In this document: positions 49,229-58,020 of the stretch, in pieces
How positions within the stretch are numbered: the first letter of the stretch is position 1
How the letters are laid out: each line of letters opens with the position of its first letter
Position numbers and translations under genes: made by a program
Origin: CAZOSF01 sp964582415
Lineage (GTDB): Bacteria > Bacteroidota > Bacteroidia > Flavobacteriales > Flavobacteriaceae
Length of the DNA stretch: 60,196 bases
Assembly (NCBI GenBank): GCA_964582415.1
Contig: CAZOSF010000006.1
Span: 1 to 60,196 of the forward strand
Direction: 5' to 3'
The notes under the pieces: model-generated
The model's input: the letters and a program-made list of their open reading frames with translations, nothing else
Database searches by the model: none
What the model was told of the DNA's origin: nothing

Positions 49229-52200
49229 ATGATTCACTTTTTTGGCGACACAAATCGCACCGTTTATGCTGTTCAATCGAATGGCGAAATTTCGGGCGAG
49301 GACACTCAAAAACTCTCCTGGTTATTCGGTAACAAACCCAAAATTGAACAGTCCGCCCTTGCGGATTTTTTTGTTGGTCCAAGAGCGGCCATGATAACTC
49401 CCTGGAGTACAAATGCAGTGGAAATCACCCAAAATATGGGGATTAAAGGTATCATACGTATCGAAGAGTTTCATAGTGTTACGGTTAACTTTTCCGAATA
49501 TGATCCCATGCTTTCTCAAAAATATAATGGTTTGCATCAGGATATTTTCGACATCCATATCGAACCGGAGCCAATTAAGGAAATTGAGGACATCGCTGCC
49601 TACAACCAACAAGAAGGCTTGGCCTTGAGCAGTGAAGAAATCGAATATCTCGAAAATCTTTCCAAAAAGCTGAATCGTAAGTTAACCGACAGCGAAGTCT
49701 TTGGTTTCAGTCAGGTGAACAGTGAACACTGCCGCCACAAAATATTCAATGGTACTTTTGTTATCGATGGTGAGGAAATGCCCAGTTCGCTTTTTAAGCT
49801 GATCAAAAAAACCTCTGCGTCCCATCCAAACGATATTGTCTCCGCCTATAAAGACAATGTTGCCTTCCTAAAAGGTCCCAAAGCAACACAATTTGCTCCA
49901 AAGAGCGCCGATCACCCCGATTTTTATGAAAAAACGGAATTCGATAGTGTTATTTCTCTGAAGGCAGAAACTCACAACTTTCCAACAACCGTAGAGCCTT
50001 TTAACGGTGCAGCCACCGGAAGTGGTGGTGAAATCCGGGATCGTTTGGCTGGTGGAAAAGGATCGATTCCTTTGGCAGGAACAGCGGTGTACATGACCTC
50101 CTATTCCCGACTGGAAGAAACACGTCCGTGGGAAAAAGCGATGAAAGAAAGAGACTGGTTGTACCAAACACCGATTGACATCTTGATCAAAGCCAGTAAT
50201 GGGGCTTCCGATTTCGGAAATAAATTCGGGCAACCCCTAATCACAGGTTCTGTGCTTACCTTCGAGCATGAGGAAGAGGCGCGTAAACTTGGTTTTGACA
50301 AAGTTATTATGCTCGCTGGTGGAATTGGGTATGGCAAACAATCTCAAGCCTTAAAAGACACACCTTCCAAAGGAGACCAGGTGGTTATCCTGGGAGGTGA
50401 AAACTATCGCATCGGAATGGGAGGTGCTGCTGTTTCCAGTGCCGATACTGGTGAGTTTGCCTCAGGTATTGAATTAAACGCCGTACAGCGCTCGAACCCT
50501 GAAATGCAAAAACGTGCCGCCAATACCATCAGGGCCCTTGTGGAAAGCAAGGAAAATCCGATAGTTTCCATCCATGATCACGGTGCCGGTGGACACTTGA
50601 ATTGTTTGAGCGAATTGGTAGAAGAAACAGGTGGCAAAATCGATTTGGACAAGCTCCCCGTGGGTGACCCTACCCTATCGGCTAAGGAAATTATCGGCAA
50701 TGAATCCCAGGAACGCATGGGATTGGTTATTGGCGCGAAAGACATCGAGCAACTGCGAAAAATAGCAGAAAGGGAACGTTCCCCCATGTACCAAGTAGGT
50801 GAGGTTACCGGTGACCATCGCTTTACTTTTGAAAGTGCCACTACAGGTGCAAAGCCTATGGATTTCGAACTTGCTGATATGTTTGGCAGTTCTCCTAAAA
50901 CGGTGATGGTTGATAAAAAGGTAACCCGCTACTACAAAGAAGGTGATTATCAAATAGAAAAATTATACGACTACCTCCACCATGTCCTTCAATTGGAAGC
51001 GGTAGCCTGTAAAGATTGGCTTACCAACAAAGTAGACCGTTGTGTTGGAGGCTTGGTTGCGAAACAACAATGTGCTGGAGCACTACAATTGCCCCTAAAT
51101 AATTGTGGGGTAATGGCTTTGGATTATAATGGAAAAGAAGGTATTGCCACTTCAATTGGTCATTCGCCGGTGAGTGGTCTGGTAGACCCTGTTGCAGGGT
51201 CTCGTAACTCGGTAACCGAAGCCCTCACCAATATTGTTTGGGCACCACTGGAAAACGGATTAAAAAGCGTTTCACTCTCTGCCAACTGGATGTGGCCTTG
51301 TAACAATGAGGGGGAAGATGCCCGTTTGTATGAGGCGGTGAAGGGCATTAGCGATTTTGCCATCGACNNNNNNNNNNNNNNNNNNNNNNNNNNNNNNNNN
51401 NNNNNNNNNNNNNNNNNNNNNNNNNNNNNNNNNNNNNNNNNNNNNNNNNNNNNNNNNNNNNNNNNNNTTCAATACCCTTCAGGAATTAATCAAGAACGAC
51501 TTGATCGTTGCTGGACATGATGTTGCCTCCGGTGGCTTGATTACTACGCTACTGGAAATGTGCTATGCAACTAACGGAGTGGGTGCTACCCTAGATTTGA
51601 ACGCTCTAAATGAAGCCGACACTATTAAAGTGTTGTTTGCAGAAAATAGCGGAGTCGTTTTCCAAGTAAAAAACGATGTTCAGGCGGAAAGTATTTTGCA
51701 GCATGCTAACATCAACTACCACAAACTAGGCTCGGTTTCTGCCGGTGACGATTTGAACGTTGTTAATGGCACAGCCACTTATAAATTCTCGATTCCAGAA
51801 ACACGTGATATTTGGTATAAAACTTCGTATCTCCTCGATAGCAAGCAAACTGCCAACAACTTGGCTGAAGAACGCTACACTAACTACAAAAAACAACCAT
51901 TAAAATATCATTTCCCTCAAGGATTTGAAGGAAAACTTCCAGAATCGGCCCAATGGTCTAAGGAGCAACGACGCATAAAAGCAGCCATTATTCGAGAAAA
52001 AGGAAGTAACAGTGAGCGAGAGATGGCCCATGCCATGTATTTGGCCGGTTTTGATGTGAAGGATGTACATATGACCGACCTCATCGCGGGACGGGAAACA
52101 TTAGAGGACATTCAGTTTATCGGTGCCGTTGGAGGCTTCTCGAACAGTGACGTACTGGGTTCTGCAAAAGGTTGGGCAGGTGCCTTTCTTTACAATGAAA

Positions 52201-52718
52201 AGGCCCGTACGGCCTTACGTAACTTCTTCGACAGAAAGGATACCCTGTCTGTTGGAATCTGTAATGGCTGTCAGCTCTTCTTAGAATTGGACCTAATCAA
52301 TCCAGACCATGAGCAGTTAGCAAAGATGCACCACAATAATTCTTTTAAACACGAAAGTGCTTTTACTAGTGTGAAAATACAAGAGAACAAAAGTGTGATG
52401 CTCTCTAATTTAGCCGGAAGTACCTTAGGGGTTTGGATCAGCCATGGAGAAGGAAAATTCCATTTGCCGATGCCCGAAAATCAGTACGATATTGTGGCAA
52501 AATACGGCTACGAAGGCTATCCCTCCAATCCGAACGGCAGCGATTACAACACAGCCATGTTATGTGACCCAACCGGTCGTCACCTGGTTACCATGCCACA
52601 TATTGAACGTTCCATTTTCCAATGGAACTGGGCCAATTATCCCGATGGAAGAAAAGACGAGGTTTCTCCTTGGCTTCAGGCATTCGTCAATGCACGCGAG
52701 TGGTTGGAGAATATTTAA
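49229..52718 (+). CDS. purL: phosphoribosylformylglycinamidine synthase, interrupted by a scaffold gap
   Basis: One gene broken by 100 N at 51368-51467: 713 codons before it (MIHFFGDTNRTVYAV onward) and 416 after it. The first part has the PurS-like and AIRS-type domains (GFSQVNSEHCRHKIFNG, SLKAETHNFPTTVEPF, GAGGHLNCLSELVEETGG); the last part has the glutaminase domain with GICNGCQLF (nucleophile Cys) and the HxE-type segment ISHGEGKFHLP. The fixed N count puts the halves in different frames, which is an artefact, not a frameshift. A single-chain enzyme of about 1220 residues is usual, so about 90-100 residues are hidden. It makes FGAM in purine synthesis. Confidence 0.95.
51368..51467. other. 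scaffold gap of 100 N
   Basis: Exactly 100 N inside purL. From the family's usual length about 270-300 bases are really missing. Confidence 0.95.
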
Positions 52719-52741
52719 TAGCCCATTTTAAAAATTAATAC

Positions 52742-52766
52742 GCCTTCTTTTTGAAGGCTTTTTTTT
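52742..52766 (+). terminator. intrinsic terminator of purL
   Basis: Stem GCCTTC (52742-52747) and GAAGGC (52753-52758), then a T-run to 52766. Confidence 0.85.
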
Positions 52767-52780
52767 GATTGAAACGGAAG

Positions 52781-52854
52781 GATACCATCCATCAATTGAA
52801 AGATACCATTCATCAATTGACGCTAAAGAAGATTGATTCCTTGCCATAGGTTTG
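52781..52854 (+). promoter_or_regulatory. direct-repeat operator and promoter before the T9SS gene at 52888
   Basis: Two 19-base direct repeats with one mismatch, GATACCATCCATCAATTGA (52781-52799) and GATACCATTCATCAATTGA (52802-52820), start-to-start 21 bases. A -7 box TAGGTTTG (52847-52854) follows; the -33 position has no TTTG. The segments ACCATCCAT and ACCATTCAT, 12 bases apart, resemble LytTR sites. Confidence 0.5.
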
Positions 52855-52887
52855 CCCTGAATTTAAAACCAATTAATCGAAAAAAAA

Positions 52888-54027
52888 ATGAAATCAATTT
52901 TTACACCCCTGAACAACTTGATCCTTACCGTCCTACTTGGATTTGGAATGACTGCCATTGCACAACCATTGAATGACCATATTACCAATGCCACCGACTT
53001 AGCCCTCGGGCCAAATCCATTTTTGGATCCAATGGTAGAATTTACCTTGGCAACTGCATCCGGAGATGGTGGGCAGCAAGGTTGTGGGACTGGCGTAGCC
53101 GGAGTATATTATAAATTTACCCCAATGCAAACAGGAGAAATTACTGCTGGGATTGAACCCTTTGTGAATCCGATAGTAGTATTTTATTCTGCCTCTAATC
53201 CAAATGCTCAAACTGGAGAAGAATTGACGTATGTAGACCAGGCCACCAACCCTTGTGAGAACAGTAACTTTTCGGGAATTTTAGCGGAAGCTGGAACCAC
53301 CTATTACATCTTTGTGAAAAATGATGTGGATGCCAACGTGTTAATCAATCTTGAAAACATTTTCCCTGCACCAGCGAACGATTTACTGGCAAATGCCATA
53401 TCACTAAATGGATTGGAAGACTATTCCGATCAAGATATACACTTTCTGATGGCAACTTTTACCAATGATTTTGGGCAATCCGGATGTAATTCTGGAGAAG
53501 CTCCTGCTGTATGGTATAAATTTACTGCAGAAATTGATGGCCAAGTCGTTGCAGGCATAGGCTCGGATCCTGAAAGTAGTGCCGTGATTTTCTATGAAGC
53601 ACCCGATGAAACTGTAGAACAAGGATCTGAACTTACTTGGGTGGACCAACCTAATAACAGTTGTGGAATGGGCAATATCCATTCTATTATCGCAGAAGCT
53701 GGTAAAACCTATTATATACTCGCCGCCGCTCTGGAACCATTTGCAGATGTCTCGATAAATCTTTCCGGCATTCTTTCGAATGGAGATTTTGAATCAGATT
53801 CAGATTTTAGTTTCTATCCAAACCCAGTGTCGAATGTATTTAATGTGAAAAGTAGCCATATCATGGACAGTATTCATATCTACAATATGTTGGGACAAGA
53901 GGTCTACAGTGAGCAGCTTGGAACGATGGAGAGCACAATCGCAATTGCCGGTCTATCCAAAGGAATGTATATCGCCAACGTAAAGATCGATAGTTACACG
54001 AAGTCATTTAAAATTCTTAAAAAATAA
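52888..54027 (+). CDS. secreted T9SS protein with two internal repeat domains
   Basis: 379 residues, signal ending in GMTAIAQ (about residue 26). Two homologous domains of about 130 residues follow: residues about 30-155 (NDHITNATDLALG, GCGTGVAGVYYKFTP, ELTYVDQATNPCENSNFSGILAEAGTTYYIFV) and about 160-290 (NDLLANAISLNG, GCNSGEAPAVWYKFT, ELTWVDQPNNSCGMGN, IIAEAGKTYYILA). Each has paired cysteines. The last 80 residues are a T9SS type A tail (FYPNPVSNVFNV, LSKGMYIANVKID, KSFKILKK). Function unknown. Its promoter carries the direct repeat described separately. Confidence 0.85.
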   Translation: MKSIFTPLNNLILTVLLGFGMTAIAQPLNDHITNATDLALGPNPFLDPMVEFTLATASGDGGQQGCGTGVAGVYYKFTPMQTGEITAGIEPFVNPIVVFYSASNPNAQTGEELTYVDQATNPCENSNFSGILAEAGTTYYIFVKNDVDANVLINLENIFPAPANDLLANAISLNGLEDYSDQDIHFLMATFTNDFGQSGCNSGEAPAVWYKFTAEIDGQVVAGIGSDPESSAVIFYEAPDETVEQGSELTWVDQPNNSCGMGNIHSIIAEAGKTYYILAAALEPFADVSINLSGILSNGDFESDSDFSFYPNPVSNVFNVKSSHIMDSIHIYNMLGQEVYSEQLGTMESTIAIAGLSKGMYIANVKIDSYTKSFKILKK

Positions 54028-54055
54028 AATTCCCTTTCCATAGTGACTTTTAAAG

Positions 54056-54093
54056 ACATGCGGTGGCGCTTCTGGCAAAACCGCATGTTTTCC
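54056..54093 (+). terminator. intrinsic terminator after the two-repeat T9SS gene
   Basis: Perfect 9-base stem ACATGCGGT (54056-54064) and ACCGCATGT (54080-54088) with a 15-base loop and a short T-run. Confidence 0.78.
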
Positions 54094-54146
54094 TAAATAC
54101 CGAAGAAGATATTTTATACATTTAATCTCCCACAACCAACCAGCAA

Positions 54147-55343
54147 ATGTCTATTACCTCCAAAAATACCTACAAATTGAGTAGAGAGGAATTTGAAGAA
54201 ATCCTGATTCACTTTACTACGTCTATTACAGGTTTAATGAATGAGGACGAGGTATATTGGAGCCTAGCAAAAGATTGTATTGCCAAATTAAACTTGGAAG
54301 ATTGTGTTATTTATACGGTGGACCATCTAAAGGATTCATTGGTGCAAAAAGCCGCCTACGGCCCCAAAAACCCAAAAGATTTTGAAATATATCACCCAGT
54401 GCGAATTCCACTTGGTAAAGGAATTTCAGGAACTGTAGCAGTTTCTGGAAAGGCCGAAATCATCTCAGACACCACAAAAGATCCTCGGTATATTGTAGAT
54501 GATGCTAGGAGATTTTCCGAATTGGCGGTTCCTATAAAAAATGAGGGGGAAATTTTTGGAGTCATCGATTGTGAACACAGTGAAAGAGACTTCTTTAACC
54601 AAGAACACCTCAACATACTTACTACTATCGCCACGATAGCGGGAATTAAAATTAAACAATTACGTTCGCAGAAAGAAGCTCAGGAGAAACAAGAAAAATT
54701 CTTGGAAGCTCGAAGTCAGTTGGTAGATTTAAAATTGAAGGCATTTCAAGCCCATATGAATCCACATTTTGTGTTTAACTCCTTGAATGCTATTCAGTTT
54801 TTTATTACCTCCAATAAAAAAGAAGAAGCCCTACATTATATCTCAACATTCAGCAAACTGATTCGGTATTACCTCAATCATTTTGAAGAAGATAACCTCT
54901 CTTTAAAAGAGGAACTTGAAATGCTTGAAAGCTATTTGAAACTTCAAAAGCTTCGCTATGGAAATCAGCTATCGTATGTTTTGAATATTGAAGGAACACT
55001 TCCTCCTTCCGAGGTACTCATACCTGCTTTTCTTTTACAAACGCTCTTGGAAAACATCATCGAACATAGTGTTTATAAACAATATCAAAATTTCAATATT
55101 TCTATGAACTTCTATTCCTCCGAAGAAGGTGTGCGTTTAGAAGTGAATTTCACTTATACAAAACCAATAGAAGAACAAAAACGACTATTGCCCCAGTATC
55201 GTGAACAGATCATTTTGTGGCAAGACCAAATTCGCTTGTTGAATACACACAAAAAGTATCAAATTGAAAAAAAGGTCCATTTTAATAAGAATCTTGACAC
55301 CCCAGGCGGAACTATTATTTTAAAACTACCAAACCTTCATTAG
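54147..55343 (+). CDS. GAF-LytS-type histidine kinase-like protein with degenerate ATP site
   Basis: 398 residues, cytoplasmic. GAF domain at about 15-170; coiled linker; LytS-type kinase region with AHMNPHFVFNSLNAIQ (phospho-acceptor His207) and an N-box IPAFLLQTLLENIIEHS (Asn303). The glycine-rich DNGxG motif expected some 40 residues later is not present: the region reads VNFTYTKPIEEQKR, and the end has TPGGTIILKLPN only. ATP hydrolysis is therefore doubtful. It lies 3 bases before an intact LytS-type kinase and then a LytTR regulator, so it may act as its heteromeric partner or sensor. Confidence 0.82.
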   Translation: MSITSKNTYKLSREEFEEILIHFTTSITGLMNEDEVYWSLAKDCIAKLNLEDCVIYTVDHLKDSLVQKAAYGPKNPKDFEIYHPVRIPLGKGISGTVAVSGKAEIISDTTKDPRYIVDDARRFSELAVPIKNEGEIFGVIDCEHSERDFFNQEHLNILTTIATIAGIKIKQLRSQKEAQEKQEKFLEARSQLVDLKLKAFQAHMNPHFVFNSLNAIQFFITSNKKEEALHYISTFSKLIRYYLNHFEEDNLSLKEELEMLESYLKLQKLRYGNQLSYVLNIEGTLPPSEVLIPAFLLQTLLENIIEHSVYKQYQNFNISMNFYSSEEGVRLEVNFTYTKPIEEQKRLLPQYREQIILWQDQIRLLNTHKKYQIEKKVHFNKNLDTPGGTIILKLPNLH

Positions 55344-55346
55344 AAC

Positions 55347-57188
55347 ATGCCATTGATCCCATTTCGTTTTCATTGGATTCTCATAGCCTTCCTACTTTGG
55401 AGTGCCCCCTCCCTATCCCAAGACGATCTGCGGCAATGCAACAAAGTTCCCTTTAAGGTATTTGTGACCCAAGAAACCGCTACACTTGAAAACCTTTTGA
55501 AGCAAGGAGCAACTTTCGAATCGGTTTCGAAACTAGAAAATGAAACTCGGCCATCAAATCATTACTGGATTCAAATCGATTTTTTAGATGAGTTGGAACG
55601 CATTCAAAAAGACTCCATTTATCATCTCAGATTACGGACATTTGAATACGGAGACTTATTTTTCGAGGAACAGGGGGACATCGAAAGTCGTCCAATCGGG
55701 GTATTTGAAATTTCAAACAATAAGAACCTAAGGAGCTTTCCGAAAGGTTTTGCATTTACTAAGGATAACTTAATTGAGAATAGATATCTGTATGCACGAG
55801 TGCAACGGGTAACCTATTTCGATAAATTATCGCGATGGGAATTTTACTACTGTAGTGACTTAAAGAACACCTTACTCGAGGATTATTTTAGTCAGGAAGA
55901 TGTGCAACGGCTAGCCCCAATTTATATTTTCGTGGGGATTTGTTTGGTAATGTTTATCCTTACCCTCGGATTTTACCTCTATTCTCGCCGCAAGGAATTT
56001 CTATTCTATGCCTTGTATGTGCTTTTTCTATTTCTCTATCTATGTTCGGATGTCTTGAAATTGTACGAGTTGTTCTTCGGGGGGTTTGGAAAAAACAGCT
56101 ATACCTTCTTTCAGGTGTCACAGGTAATGATAAACCTATTCTATATCCTTTTTGTAATTCAATATCTCGGCTCGAAGCAGAACTATCCAAAACTTCATAT
56201 TGCTTTGAAAGTCATCGCAATCATGTTAGCTACCATTGTATTTAGTGATTTTATATTATTATTCAGCTCCCAATTCCTTATTCATATTTACGTCCTGGAT
56301 ACGGAACGACTTATCATGTCTGTATTTGGATTGGTAGCCATGATTTATTTGTTGATAAAAACAAAAGACAAACTCGGCTATTTTGTGGTGAGCGGTTCAT
56401 TTTTTTATATGATTGGGGCCCTTGGCTTTTTATTTCTAAAGCAGCGCTATTACATGATTACGGGAGCAACTCTCGAAATTTTGATTTTCGCATCGGGATT
56501 GACCTATAAAATTCAACAAGAGAACAAGGAAAAGTTAGTGTTCCAAAGGATTTCACTTGAAAATGAAATTAAAGCTTTACAAGCCCAGATGAATCCTCAT
56601 TTCATTTTTAATTCCTTGAGTTCGATCCAAAACTTGATAACCTCTGGAAAAAAGGAAAGTGCGGTGAAATACCTAAACACTTTTAGCACATTGATGCGAA
56701 ACTTATTGGAAAATACCTTCCATACCCAAGTGGTCTTAAAGGAGGAAATTTCATTGTTAAAAAAATATCTCGAATTGGAAAGTTTACGGTTTAATGAAAG
56801 TTTTAAATATTCCATTGCGGTAGCCCCAGAAGTAGATGTGGACGCCATAGAAATCCCTGCATTACTCATTCAGCCTTTTGTGGAAAATGCCATTATTCAT
56901 GGTCTTCTTCCAAAAAAAGAGCAAAACAAACAATTAGAGATACGATTCCAAAAAGAACAGGATACATTGATTTGTGTTGTTGAAGATAATGGTATCGGAC
57001 GGGAAGCAGCGAAAAAAATTAAGGAACAAAAGACGAAAAATCCTAAATCCCGCGGTATTGAAATGACGAAGAAGAGAGTGGAATTATTCAATCACTCAAA
57101 TGAAAACCACATTTTTTATACCGATAAATTGGACCAAAATGGTAAACCGCTTGGAACGTTAGTCAAAATTGAATTAATCATTGAATAA
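55347..57188 (+). CDS. 7TM sensor histidine kinase of LytS type
   Basis: 613 residues. Signal (about 1-25), a periplasmic 7TMR-DISM-type domain (about 35-180), seven membrane helices (about 190-385), a short coiled coil, then the kinase region with AQMNPHFIFNSLSSIQN (His419), N-box IPALLIQPFVENAIIHG and the intact ATP loop CVVEDNGIGREAA (Asp547). It should be an active kinase facing the LytTR regulator 8 bases downstream. The ligand is unknown. Confidence 0.9.
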   Translation: MPLIPFRFHWILIAFLLWSAPSLSQDDLRQCNKVPFKVFVTQETATLENLLKQGATFESVSKLENETRPSNHYWIQIDFLDELERIQKDSIYHLRLRTFEYGDLFFEEQGDIESRPIGVFEISNNKNLRSFPKGFAFTKDNLIENRYLYARVQRVTYFDKLSRWEFYYCSDLKNTLLEDYFSQEDVQRLAPIYIFVGICLVMFILTLGFYLYSRRKEFLFYALYVLFLFLYLCSDVLKLYELFFGGFGKNSYTFFQVSQVMINLFYILFVIQYLGSKQNYPKLHIALKVIAIMLATIVFSDFILLFSSQFLIHIYVLDTERLIMSVFGLVAMIYLLIKTKDKLGYFVVSGSFFYMIGALGFLFLKQRYYMITGATLEILIFASGLTYKIQQENKEKLVFQRISLENEIKALQAQMNPHFIFNSLSSIQNLITSGKKESAVKYLNTFSTLMRNLLENTFHTQVVLKEEISLLKKYLELESLRFNESFKYSIAVAPEVDVDAIEIPALLIQPFVENAIIHGLLPKKEQNKQLEIRFQKEQDTLICVVEDNGIGREAAKKIKEQKTKNPKSRGIEMTKKRVELFNHSNENHIFYTDKLDQNGKPLGTLVKIELIIE

Positions 57189-57196
57189 ACTACAGA

Positions 57197-57952
57197 ATGG
57201 AATTAAGAGCCGTAATCGTTGAAGATGAGAAACACAGCAGGGAAACCTTAAAAAACTTATTAACCGATTTCTGTCAGGGTATACAGGTCGTTGGTTTGGC
57301 TACGTCCAAGGAAGAAGCTCTTGAACTCATTCCATCTGTTAATCCAGATGTTGTATTTCTCGATATTGAACTACAGACTGCCACAGGATTCGATTTGCTT
57401 GAATCGCTCCCTATTATTGATTTCGAGGTGATTTTTACCACAGCTTTCGATCAATATGCCATAAAGGCCGTGAAATTCAGTTCCCTAGATTATTTATTGA
57501 AACCCATAGACTTGCAAGAGCTGCGGGAAGCTGTTGAAAAGGCAAAAAAGGTGAAAAACAAAGAAACCTATACCCAACAATTGAGATCGTTACTGGAAAA
57601 CGTAAAAAATCCTAGGCTTTCCAAAATTTGTTTGGCAACCAACGATGGATTCGAATTTGTTACTGTTGATGAGATCATTTATTGCTCTGCCGAAGGTTCC
57701 TATACCACCTTTACTTTAACCAACGATAAAAAAGTCATGGTGAGCAAACATCTCAAAGCTTATGAAACCATGCTGGCTGACCATCCCTTTATGCGAGTGC
57801 ATAATAGTTTCCTGATTAATCTTCGAGAGGTTAAAAAATATGTGAAGTCGGATGGTGGCTACATCATCATGAATAATGGTGACACGGTTAGTATTTCACG
57901 AAATAAAAAAGATGCCTTTCTGGAAGCCATGCAATCTGACTACAAATTTTAG
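57197..57952 (+). CDS. LytTR-family response regulator
   Basis: 251 residues. Receiver domain (about 1-120) with VEDE near the N-terminus, phospho-acceptor Asp56 in VVFLDIELQTATG and LLKPID with the conserved Lys; LytTR DNA-binding domain (about 145-245) with VTVDEIIYCSAEGSYTTF and FMRVHNSFLINLREVK. LytTR proteins bind two direct repeats of about 9 bases spaced 12-13 bases apart. The third gene of a GAF-LytS, 7TM-LytS, LytTR operon. Confidence 0.94.
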   Translation: MELRAVIVEDEKHSRETLKNLLTDFCQGIQVVGLATSKEEALELIPSVNPDVVFLDIELQTATGFDLLESLPIIDFEVIFTTAFDQYAIKAVKFSSLDYLLKPIDLQELREAVEKAKKVKNKETYTQQLRSLLENVKNPRLSKICLATNDGFEFVTVDEIIYCSAEGSYTTFTLTNDKKVMVSKHLKAYETMLADHPFMRVHNSFLINLREVKKYVKSDGGYIIMNNGDTVSISRNKKDAFLEAMQSDYKF

Positions 57953-58020
57953 GGAATATTGAAATCGGTCTATTACAAAAACTCAAATTGTAGTATTTTG
58001 CAAAACCATAGACCAAAAAC

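Noticed and set aside
49175..52718. purL as two separate genes or a frameshifted pseudogene
   Set aside because: The frame change coincides exactly with a 100-N placeholder of arbitrary length; both halves are intact purL sequence.
52781..52820. The two 19-base repeats as a CRISPR remnant
   Set aside because: Only two units with a 2-base spacer and a promoter position; no cas genes anywhere in the window.
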